The notes under the pieces: generated by a model
What the model saw: only the letters and a program-made list of their open reading frames with translations
What the model was told of the DNA's origin: nothing
Databases searched by the model: none
Shown here: one piece after another, positions 1 through 5,647 of the stretch
How the letters are laid out: every line of letters begins with the position of its first letter
Position numbering within the stretch: the stretch's first letter is position 1
DNA from: a virus
Reading direction: 5' to 3' (one strand)
IMG/VR virus record: IMGVR_UViG_3300046809_000307
Span: 1-25,051 of that record
Length of the DNA stretch: 25,051 nucleotides
Program-made: the position numbers and the translations under genes

Positions 1-59
1 GGACTCCTGAGCGCCCCCCGACTAGATCGCTTAGGCATAGCGGCTTCTGGCGGGATAGT

Positions 60-90
60 GGCCCCTGCCCCCCGGCCATGTAGGGGCCGG
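60..90 (+). other. Alternative overlapping GC-rich hairpins
   Basis: Arms GGCCCCT (60-66) and AGGGGCC (82-88) form a perfect 7-bp stem. A second perfect 6-bp stem, CCGGCC (72-77) with GGCCGG (85-90), shares part of the right arm, so the two cannot form together. No T run follows, so this is not a typical intrinsic terminator. Confidence 0.4.
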
Positions 91-134
91 TGTGCGGGAG
101 GTCTGGCTCTTTAAGCGTCCCCTCTATGTATTAG

Positions 135-153
135 AAAAAAAAAAAAAAAAAAA
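135..153 (+). repeat. 19-base poly-A tract
   Basis: An uninterrupted run of 19 adenines in otherwise GC-rich DNA, followed by TAAGAGG and then an AT-rich TATATA (163-168). It could be a bent A-tract or UP-like element or an unwinding segment. Homopolymers of this length are also prone to length errors in sequencing. Confidence 0.8.
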
Positions 154-248
154 TAAGAGGTCTATATACACACCTGGGAGAGGGGAGTGGTGTGGAGGTC
201 GGGCGCATTTAAGGGGCCGGTGGCCGATTTGGCCAAGGGCCGGTCGGG

Positions 249-268
249 ATTCGGCCATGAAGCCGAAT
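249..268 (+). other. 7-bp perfect hairpin
   Basis: ATTCGGC (249-255) pairs with GCCGAAT (262-268) around a 6-base loop. It follows a GGCC-rich imperfect stem at 217-242 (CCGG/CCGG plus TGGCC/GGCCA). No T run follows. Confidence 0.45.
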
Positions 269-311
269 GGCGTAGGAGATGCACGGGGGAGGCGCTAGGG
301 AGCTGCTCGGC

Positions 312-344
312 GGGCGCAAAGCGCCCCGGTTGCGCGAAGCGCAA
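312..344 (+). other. Tandem trinucleotide-loop hairpins
   Basis: Two perfect 6-bp hairpins lie 3 bases apart: GGGCGC-AAA-GCGCCC (312-326) and TTGCGC-GAA-GCGCAA (330-344). Both have 3-base loops. The first arm pair recurs at 394-408 and 529-545. Confidence 0.5.
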
Positions 345-393
345 GACCTCTACGATTTCGGATTAGAACTCGCCCGCTGTGGATTCGGAGCCT

Positions 394-439
394 GGGCGCT
401 CTGCGCCCGTGGCGCGAGTCTTGCCCCTGGCGGGGCGAG
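394..439 (+). other. Second pair of hairpins beside the DnaA box
   Basis: GGGCGC-TCT-GCGCCC (394-408) repeats the arms seen at 312-326. The second stem, CTTGCCCC (420-427) with GGGGCGAG (432-439), has 8 pairs including one G-T wobble and a 4-base loop. It ends 2 bases before the consensus DnaA box at 442. Confidence 0.5.
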
Positions 440-486
440 TCTGTGGATAAAGAAAGCAATAAAATTGCGCGAAAAAGTCTTGCCCC
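417..486 (+). repeat. 11-base direct repeat flanking the DnaA box
   Basis: AGTCTTGCCCC occurs at 417-427 and again at 476-486. The copies bracket the DnaA box (442-450) and an AT-rich stretch with a small hairpin GCAAT-AAA-ATTGC (456-468). The arrangement is iteron-like but has only two copies. Confidence 0.45.
442..450 (-). promoter_or_regulatory. Consensus DnaA box
   Basis: TGTGGATAA is the exact reverse complement of the consensus DnaA box TTATCCACA. A weaker relative, TGTGGATTC, lies upstream at 378-386. The AT-rich sequence immediately downstream (451-466) could unwind easily. A single perfect box can occur by chance, and another copy lies inside a gene at 24115-24123, so origin function is only suggested. 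Confidence 0.4.
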
Positions 487-490
487 GCGC

Positions 491-519
491 TTGACTCCTG
501 CCGCGCCTTGATCCATATT
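491..519 (+). promoter_or_regulatory. Sigma70-like promoter for the first gene
   Basis: TTGACT (491-496; 5 of 6 consensus bases) is separated by 17 bases from CATATT (514-519; 4 of 6). Transcription would start near 526. The 5' leader would then contain hairpin GGGCGC/GCGCCC (529-545), 5 bases before the ribosome binding site GGAG (551-554) of the gene at 562, so that site could be modulated by RNA folding. Confidence 0.45.
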
Positions 520-561
520 CGCGGTGTGGGGCGCATCCCGCGCCCTAAATGGAGAATGAAA

Positions 562-1122
562 ATGTCCGATACAGCAGCTACTCCCGACAACGCCGAGTCC
601 AAAAAGCGCATCGCAACGCGCGAATGGATCAATGCGGCGGGCGAAAAAGTCCCCACCGGCAGCGCGGATGTGGCGGGAGTCCGCTACACCTACCTATCGA
701 CTGGCGGCAGCGTGGAATACAAGTATGGCGCATCGCCGGAATTGGATCGGCAATTCGCCGCAATGGGGGCCGTTACCAAGCTTGGGAATATCGTGAACAC
801 GATCACGAATGACGACTCCTACGATGGCCGCGATCCGATGCCGGAACTCGTGGCGTGGTTGGCGGAAGCCATGAAGGGCCAATGGCGCGAGCCGGGCGAA
901 GGCGTGGCGCGTGGGCCAAAATACGATAAGGACTTGCTCGCATCCGTACTCGTGGCCATGCTTGGCGCTAAGGCGGCGGGCGATGTGGTACACTACCGCG
1001 AGAAGCTGGATGACAAAAGCTATTACGCCAAAGTGCGGGCGAATTCGAAAATCATGGCCGAATACGCCATCGAATTCGCCAAGCGTGGCGGCGCGGAAGT
1101 CGATGTGGATGCCCTTGCGTAA
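562..1122 (+). CDS. Hypothetical phage protein, 186 aa
   Basis: I do not recognise a family. The ATG at 562 is chosen because GGAG (551-554) lies 7 bases upstream; the in-frame ATG at 556 would sit directly on the ribosome binding site. The protein is soluble-looking and mixed in charge, with a Ser/Thr/Ala/Lys-rich N-terminus (1-20), a central part with GSVEYKYGASPELDR (about residues 49-63) and a helical C-terminal half (about 122-175). No membrane segment or signal peptide is seen. It stands alone as a monocistronic unit between a candidate promoter and a strong terminator, separate from the structural genes. That suggests a differently timed gene, perhaps early or regulatory. The function is unknown; that it is a real gene is well supported by frame length, ribosome binding site and terminator. 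Confidence 0.75.
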   Translation: MSDTAATPDNAESKKRIATREWINAAGEKVPTGSADVAGVRYTYLSTGGSVEYKYGASPELDRQFAAMGAVTKLGNIVNTITNDDSYDGRDPMPELVAWLAEAMKGQWREPGEGVARGPKYDKDLLASVLVAMLGAKAAGDVVHYREKLDDKSYYAKVRANSKIMAEYAIEFAKRGGAEVDVDALA

Positions 1123-1131
1123 TTCGCAAGG
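1113..1131 (+). other. Hairpin spanning the stop codon
   Basis: CCTTGCG (1113-1119) pairs perfectly with CGCAAGG (1125-1131). The TAA stop codon (1120-1122) lies in the 5-base loop. The hairpin lies 16 bases upstream of the intrinsic terminator and may assist termination or protect the 3' end. Confidence 0.5.
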
Positions 1132-1147
1132 CAGCTATGCGGAATGG

Positions 1148-1174
1148 CGGGGGGCCGGTGGCCCCCCGTTTTTT
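1148..1174 (+). terminator. Strong Rho-independent terminator
   Basis: A perfect 9-bp GC stem (1148-1156 with 1160-1168, loop GGT) is followed immediately by six T (1169-1174). It is 26 bases beyond the stop codon of the 562-1122 gene and separates that gene from the structural operon. The stem contains the GGCC-GGT-GGCC core that also occurs at 215-225. Confidence 0.92.
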
Positions 1175-1277
1175 GTGCCTGGGCGCGGACTGCCATACGG
1201 CCACCCCCGCCACGCGCGTCGCCTCCCATCAAAACACTCTAGCGAAATTTTTCACTCTTGGGTAGAAAAGGGGCGGT

Positions 1278-1301
1278 TAATGGGGCCAAGCGGCCCCATT
1301 A
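1278..1301. promoter_or_regulatory. 10-bp dyad upstream of the tail fibre gene
   Basis: TAATGGGGCC (1278-1287) and GGCCCCATTA (1292-1301) are perfect inverted repeats around AAGC. No T run follows on either strand, so an intrinsic terminator is unlikely. The dyad lies 49 bases before the fibre start codon and could be an operator for a dimeric regulator or a 5' mRNA-stabilising hairpin. The rest of 1175-1350 shows no clear promoter. Confidence 0.5.
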
Positions 1302-1350
1302 CTCCCAACCTGCTATCATTCTCGCAGTCACCAGCCAGGAGCCCGCGGCC

Positions 1351-4011
1351 ATGCGTTCCGATCTCGAAAGCAACCGCTCCCGCGATTTGAATATCATCAG
1401 CGGCAAGTTCGGCACGCGGCGCATAATCGCCACGAGCGACGTGGTGCTTAACGAACTCCTCCCCAATACCACCATCGACCCGAACGGAATGAACCGGAAT
1501 GTATTCCTTCCGCCCCTCGATGCTGGACTCTTCTGCATCATTACGAATGTCGGAACGGCCTTCGACTTATACGTCAAAGACGCGCATGGCGATTTAATCG
1601 CAACCCTCGTGCCCAAGGACGGGCACGTTTTCTATTGCGATGGAATAACTTGGTATGCCCCGGGCCTAACGAGATCCGATCTTAAGACATTTGGCCCCGC
1701 AGGTCCGCTTCATCAAATCGGACTTGTTCCCGATCCGGGGCCAGTGAGTGGATTAAACCGTCTCCTCCGAGACGACGCCACTTGGACGAGCATCGTATCG
1801 GCAGCTCTCGCAGACGCCTATATGCGCTTCAGCGATGGGACAACCATCTCCACCGCACAAGGCCTCGATCAATTCAAGCTCCGCTCCGGCGATAATTCCC
1901 TCACTATAACCATCACCGATAACGACGCAACGCATGGCGATAACGCGAACTTTATCGTTCATGCTCCCGGAATTGACCACAACGCTTTGCTTAATTTCGT
2001 TCCGAACAAGCACATCGACCACTCCACAGTGCTCATTTCGGCTGGAAGCGGATTGGCGGGGGGTGGTGACATTACCGCCTCACGAAACCTCACCCTTGAC
2101 ATAAATAGCCTCTTAGCCGGTGGTCCCACCGCCGCAGACAGTTTTGCCTTCTACAGCGCGGGCTTTGGCGGCACCCGGCAGGCCGGATTAGCCACGCTGA
2201 ATTCAATGCTCGATCATGACGCCCTCTTGCATTGGGTTCCGAACAAACACATTGATCATTCGCTTGTAACCATCACCGCAGGAATTGGCTTAATCGGCGG
2301 CGGCGACCTAACCGCGCCCCGCGTGCTTTCGCTCGACATTAACGGCCTCACCGCAGATACTCCTCTCGCGGGGGACTTCATTCCATTCTTTGACTCCTCC
2401 GGTAACGATACAAACAAAGCAGCCGTTACGGGAAGCGGAAACGTCGTACTCTCTACCTCGCCGCAAATCAACTCCGACATTCGTCCAATCGCGGATGCCT
2501 CCGCTTCGCTCGGCATAGCTGGGGACGCTTGGAGTAATCTATTCCTTTCGAATGGTGCGAAGCTGGACTTCAATAATGGCGCAATGACTCTCACGCATTC
2601 GGCAGGGGAACTCACACTTGCGGGTGGGGCACTTAGAGTTCCAGATGCCCCTTATAATCCTGTTGCGTGGGATGGGAATATGGAAGTCCCAACTAAGAAC
2701 GCAATTCGTGACGTGCTCGTGGGAGTAGGGGTGGGAAGTCCTCCAATAGACCTTGCCTCGCCGCCGCCAATCGGTAACGTCGCGCCGAACTCCGCTGTAT
2801 TTACAACAGTCGCGAGTACCGGGGCCTTGTCTGTGGGCGGCCTATTCGGCAACAACTACAATATGGCAGGGGTGTTTCCACCTCCCGCGGACGGAACACT
2901 AGCGAAGCCAGGTTTTGCATTAGGAGGGAACTTCAGCAACGGATTTGGCGAAACGGATTTTTGGAACACGAATGTCGCTTTTTCGGACGCCTTTCGCTTC
3001 TATAAGCTAACGGGAGCGGGTGCTGGCAAATTAGTTCTCGACATTGATGGCACAGGTAATATCACATCTCCGACTCTTCATTCGGACATGACCGATCCGA
3101 CGCAGACCGTTCAAGTTCCGTCTTTCGGGCCTGGTGTCGTCGCCGGTGCACAGATGTCGCTTAAGACAACTTGGGCAGCGGCCATTCCCGATACCACACT
3201 GAGAGTGCAAACAATTTTAGAGGCTGGTGCGCCAGCGGGTGGCTCTGGTATTGCCATTTATGGGGGCGCTCTTTCAAAGCAAGATGGGCACGATACAGGT
3301 GGAGTTCTTGGCGTTATCGCCAATATCCTCAGTGGCACACTTACCACTCCTTACGGTGCTGGCATATGGGGTTTGTCTCGCTATGATGTTTCTACTGTTG
3401 GAGGAAACAGCTACGTTGATATTATTAGAGCCACAGCAGAGAATAACGATAATCAACACGCCAGAAGTGGCGTTGCTGTTGTTAGCAGCACCGCTTTGAA
3501 TGCCGCTGCAATTGGTGTGTTCGTGCAATCGGCAAAAGATGCTGGAGTTAGAGTTGGGCCGTGTACCGCAAATCCGCAATTGCCATTTTGCTATTTTGAT
3601 CCCACCGCAACTCTTTTGTTTTGGGTTGACGCTGCCGGAAACGTCAATAGCCCCGCGACGACCGCATTCGCTGCATACACACCATCCATCTCAGCTTCCT
3701 CTGGGTCCATCACGACACCGGGAGCAAGTACCGGACGATGGAAATTGGTTGGTAAAAAACTGACAGTGAGTATGACCCTCGTCATCACGACGAATGGAAC
3801 CGGGGCTGGCGTATTGATGGCAACGCTGCCAGCCGGTCTTCTATCACAAGGCTCTTGGATACTAAATGGAAGAAGCTCCTCCACCGGCGGACTGGTCGTC
3901 GGCATTACGACGGGTGGCTCTAATAGTGTGTCAGTCGTAGGACCGACCAGCGGCTATCCAGGCGGCGATGGAGCTGGTATGGTCATATCAGGCGAAATTG
4001 AGGTGCAATGA
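1351..4011 (+). CDS. Large tail fibre protein, 886 aa
   Basis: A likely receptor-binding fibre at the phage tail. The ATG at 1351 is chosen because AGGAG (1337-1341) lies 9 bases upstream; the frame is open further upstream but has no credible start there. The N-terminal part (1-130) contains a beta-rich segment ending in a YCDGITWYAPG-like stretch. Two 47-residue repeats follow (nucleotides 1972-2112 and 2209-2349), both containing VPNKHIDHS and a GLxGGGDxT element; this is a familiar phage fibre repeat. Later segments include a SLGIAGDAWSNLFLSNGAKL stretch (nucleotides about 2505-2564) and VPTKNAIRD, also typical of fibres. The C-terminus is Gly/Ser/Thr-rich, as in fibre tips. The gene sits upstream of the terminase, away from the second fibre at 12887, and its TGA overlaps the next ATG. 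Confidence 0.88.
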   Translation: MRSDLESNRSRDLNIISGKFGTRRIIATSDVVLNELLPNTTIDPNGMNRNVFLPPLDAGLFCIITNVGTAFDLYVKDAHGDLIATLVPKDGHVFYCDGITWYAPGLTRSDLKTFGPAGPLHQIGLVPDPGPVSGLNRLLRDDATWTSIVSAALADAYMRFSDGTTISTAQGLDQFKLRSGDNSLTITITDNDATHGDNANFIVHAPGIDHNALLNFVPNKHIDHSTVLISAGSGLAGGGDITASRNLTLDINSLLAGGPTAADSFAFYSAGFGGTRQAGLATLNSMLDHDALLHWVPNKHIDHSLVTITAGIGLIGGGDLTAPRVLSLDINGLTADTPLAGDFIPFFDSSGNDTNKAAVTGSGNVVLSTSPQINSDIRPIADASASLGIAGDAWSNLFLSNGAKLDFNNGAMTLTHSAGELTLAGGALRVPDAPYNPVAWDGNMEVPTKNAIRDVLVGVGVGSPPIDLASPPPIGNVAPNSAVFTTVASTGALSVGGLFGNNYNMAGVFPPPADGTLAKPGFALGGNFSNGFGETDFWNTNVAFSDAFRFYKLTGAGAGKLVLDIDGTGNITSPTLHSDMTDPTQTVQVPSFGPGVVAGAQMSLKTTWAAAIPDTTLRVQTILEAGAPAGGSGIAIYGGALSKQDGHDTGGVLGVIANILSGTLTTPYGAGIWGLSRYDVSTVGGNSYVDIIRATAENNDNQHARSGVAVVSSTALNAAAIGVFVQSAKDAGVRVGPCTANPQLPFCYFDPTATLLFWVDAAGNVNSPATTAFAAYTPSISASSGSITTPGASTGRWKLVGKKLTVSMTLVITTNGTGAGVLMATLPAGLLSQGSWILNGRSSSTGGLVVGITTGGSNSVSVVGPTSGYPGGDGAGMVISGEIEVQ
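1972..2349 (+). repeat. Duplicated 47-residue fibre repeat
   Basis: Two in-frame copies (1972-2112 and 2209-2349) have the same length and share DHxALL, VPNKHIDHS, AGxGLxGGGDxTAxR and LDIN at identical spacing. They are separated by a 96-base linker. Divergence at many codons shows an old duplication rather than an assembly artefact. Confidence 0.85.
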
Positions 4012-4223
4012 TGCCATCGGACAATCCGCAAACAGAAACCAAAGTCGATGTCATCCCATACTTTTCTGCCGCTCTTGGCGAAAAGGAGGCCACGATTGTC
4101 ATTCTGCGCGCCGAGCGCGAGATGCTGATGCGCCAGCTCCAGGTGATGAAGCTTGAGCTGGACGCCCTCAAGCAACAGAAAAAAGAGAAACCGGAGAAGG
4201 CAGCTTCCAATGTCCCTTCCTAG
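4008..4223 (+). CDS. Small coiled-coil protein, 71 aa
   Basis: I do not recognise a named family. Translation begins at ATG 4008, which overlaps the fibre stop codon as ATGA; a second in-frame ATG follows at once. Residues about 24-65 are a charged, Leu/Met-rich helix (EREMLMRQLQVMKLELDALK) with heptad-like spacing, ending in a Lys/Glu-rich tail. This suggests a short coiled coil that oligomerises or binds a neighbour. It overlaps the terminase small subunit gene by 14 bases, so the two are probably translationally coupled. A packaging accessory or fibre-associated role is possible, but nothing in the sequence decides between them. Confidence 0.7.
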   Translation: MMPSDNPQTETKVDVIPYFSAALGEKEATIVILRAEREMLMRQLQVMKLELDALKQQKKEKPEKAASNVPS

Positions 4224-4854
4224 CTATAGCGACTTCGCCGACCTAAAGAAGCGCAAGCCGATGAAGTGGTGGCACGAGGCTATCATCGACGACATGCTGG
4301 CCTTTCCATTGGACACCTTGAAGCAAAGGGCGGGGCGCTTGAAGTATACGGAAAGCTACTTGAGCATTATCACCAACTCCGACATGTTCAAGGCTTTCTA
4401 CGAAGAGCGACGCCTAATGTTCAACGCGCAGCTCGACGCGAGCCTTCAGCACAAGGCCGCAAGTGCGGCCAATCGCGCCCTCGATATTGTGCTTGAAACG
4501 CTCGAGAAAAAGCGCGACAGGATACCATTTCGGGAGCTAGCGGAGTTCACGGACAAAACGCTGGAACGCCTCGGATATGGTGTGAAGCCGGGCGCTCATG
4601 TTAATGTGCAGGTGAACAATTCCCCCTCGCTTCAAATCACGAAGGAGCAACTCGCAGAAGCTCGCCGCGATTTGCGAACGGTCGAGGATCAGCGCGAGCG
4701 CGTACTTGAACAGCGCCCCTTGAGCGCAGCGCCGAGTATTCCAGAGGTCTCTCTTTCGAAACCCCTCGATGTGGTGGTCGAGGAAGGAAGCGTGGAGCCG
4801 GACACTCCCCGCGACCGGAAGGACGGCGGCGACAGCATAGAGGACGTTGCGTAA
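4210..4854 (+). CDS. terS: Terminase small subunit, 214 aa
   Basis: The DNA-recognition subunit of the packaging motor, which would bind the packaging site and recruit the large subunit. The ATG at 4210 is used, with GAAGG (4196-4200) 9 bases upstream. The N-terminal ~80 residues are helical and include a helix-turn-helix-like stretch (about 38-60, with LKQRAGRLKYTESYLSIITN) followed by the NSDMFKAFYEERR segment often seen in phage small terminases. A central helical part (70-135) ends with KTLERLGYGVKPG, and the C-terminal tail is acidic and Pro/Ser-rich. The family assignment rests on these remembered features and on position just upstream of the large subunit gene. It ends in a TAATG overlap with the nuclease gene. 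Confidence 0.75.
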   Translation: MSLPSYSDFADLKKRKPMKWWHEAIIDDMLAFPLDTLKQRAGRLKYTESYLSIITNSDMFKAFYEERRLMFNAQLDASLQHKAASAANRALDIVLETLEKKRDRIPFRELAEFTDKTLERLGYGVKPGAHVNVQVNNSPSLQITKEQLAEARRDLRTVEDQRERVLEQRPLSAAPSIPEVSLSKPLDVVVEEGSVEPDTPRDRKDGGDSIEDVA

Positions 4855-5417
4855 TGCCATTCGGATTGGCCGAAAGCCTCGCCCCGAACAAAGGCGTTTT
4901 GCGCTCCTTCTGTGCCCCGCCGTCTTGGTTTCGAGGAGCAGAGGGAGTGCGTTCCGCTTGGCCGGTCGCAAACGGGCCTTTCGGGACCACTCCCTCTCGC
5001 TTGCGCGGGACCACCGCTCAGCGGGCGGGCATTCGCTATGAGCGAAAGGCTCTTGCCTTTCTGCGGAAGGAATTTTCCGACACCCTCCAAGTTTCGCCTT
5101 GGTTTCGATACGAGACTTCCCTCGACAGCATCCGATGGTGCCAGCCGGACGCATTGCTGCTTATGCACAATCTCCTCGTGATATGCGAAATAAAAGTAAC
5201 ATTCACCTCTGATGCGTGGTGGCAATTACGGAAGCTCTATGAGCCGGTCGTCCGCCTCGCGATGAAGCCGGGGCGTATGGCATTGCTCGTAATGTGCAAA
5301 AGCTTTGATCCAGCGGTCCCATTCCCAGAAATTCCGAAAGCCCTTCCACAGGTCCGGGAAATCTGTTCGCCGGAGTGGGACTGCACAAAGATCGGTGTGT
5401 TCCAATGGAGGATGTAA
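4854..5417 (+). CDS. PD-(D/E)XK nuclease-like protein, 187 aa
   Basis: A probable metal-dependent nuclease of the restriction-endonuclease fold. The visible signature is E63 (in GIRYERKA), P98-D99 (in CQPDALL) and E112-I-K114 (in VICEIKV), which matches the E...PD...(D/E)xK core with a hydrophobic strand between D99 and E112. A conserved-looking WWQLRKLYEPVVR helix follows. The start at 4854 overlaps the terS stop (TAATG). The first ~55 residues are low in recognisable structure, and the DNA there carries a 10-bp inverted repeat. Lying between the terminase subunit genes, it may process DNA branches before or during packaging, as resolvases do in other phages; that role is inference. A Holliday-junction resolvase or VRR-NUC-like enzyme are alternatives. 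Confidence 0.72.
   Translation: MPFGLAESLAPNKGVLRSFCAPPSWFRGAEGVRSAWPVANGPFGTTPSRLRGTTAQRAGIRYERKALAFLRKEFSDTLQVSPWFRYETSLDSIRWCQPDALLLMHNLLVICEIKVTFTSDAWWQLRKLYEPVVRLAMKPGRMALLVMCKSFDPAVPFPEIPKALPQVREICSPEWDCTKIGVFQWRM
4940..4997. repeat. 10-bp inverted repeat inside the nuclease gene
   Basis: AGAGGGAGTG (4940-4949) and CACTCCCTCT (4988-4997) are perfect inverted repeats separated by 38 bases. They lie in the poorly conserved-looking 5' part of the nuclease gene, just after terS. A packaging recognition site (pac or cos) commonly lies in or near terS, so this is one candidate; it could also be only an mRNA structure. Confidence 0.4.
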
Positions 5418-5418
5418 A

Positions 5419-5589
5419 ATGCCAATAGGCTTAATCTTCTGGGTTATCATGCTCTTGTGGATTATCGCAGTGTTCGGACGGCGTTGGGAGCAAGCGCCCC
5501 CGTGGTTCGCCCCCGCGAGCGATGTCATCATCCTGATCCTGTTCTTCTTGCTTGGATGGCACGATTTCGGTTTTATCGTCCACCCTTAG
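5419..5589 (+). CDS. Small two-helix membrane protein, 56 aa
   Basis: A short hydrophobic protein preceded by GGAGG (5407-5411) with a 7-base spacer to ATG 5419, one of the best ribosome binding sites in the window. Residues about 2-20 (GLIFWVIMLLWIIAVF) and 34-50 (SDVIILILFFLLGW) are membrane segments, joined by a short loop containing RRWEQAPPW. The hairpin topology and size resemble small phage membrane proteins and are compatible with a class II holin-like role. Its place between a nuclease and the terminase large subunit is not a typical lysis location. The function is not established. Confidence 0.75.
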   Translation: MPIGLIFWVIMLLWIIAVFGRRWEQAPPWFAPASDVIILILFFLLGWHDFGFIVHP

Positions 5590-5647
5590 CGAGAGTGCCG
5601 TGCTGCATCTGCTCGTATGATGGGCAGAACGTATTGAGGTGTGAGTG

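Larger units (their letters stand above)
1..561. other. Structured non-coding leader region, candidate replication or regulatory region
   Basis: No convincing gene lies in these 561 bases; the short open frames cross hairpins and lack ribosome binding sites. The region holds a dense series of inverted repeats (arms at 60-66/82-88, 249-255/262-268, 312-317/321-326, 330-335/339-344, 394-399/403-408, 420-427/432-439, 456-460/464-468 and 529-534/540-545), a 19-base A run, a consensus DnaA box at 442-450, an 11-base direct repeat (417-427 and 476-486) and a sigma70-like promoter at 491-519. The same arm pair GGGCGC/GCGCCC is used three times with different loops. Such content would suit a replication origin, a packaging or terminus-proximal region, or a structured 5' leader. 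The role is inference; the repeats are read directly. Confidence 0.5.

Noticed and set aside
130-200. Poly-A tract as the T run of a minus-strand terminator
   Set aside because: No stable stem lies directly upstream on the minus strand, and no minus-strand gene is supported.
1-500. tRNA or other known structural RNA in the hairpin-rich leader
   Set aside because: No cloverleaf with acceptor, anticodon and GTTC-type T loop could be assembled; the hairpins are too short and evenly simple.
508-561. Earlier TTG start for the first gene
   Set aside because: It lies within the proposed promoter and hairpin leader; ATG 562 has the proper ribosome binding site.
1258-1350. Upstream extension of the tail fibre from TTG 1258
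   Set aside because: The extension crosses the 24-base dyad and lacks a ribosome binding site, whereas ATG 1351 has AGGAG at a good distance.
1972-2349. CRISPR-like or assembly-derived repeat
   Set aside because: The repeat is coding, divergent at DNA level and conserved at protein level, so it is a fibre domain duplication; no CRISPR array is present in the window.
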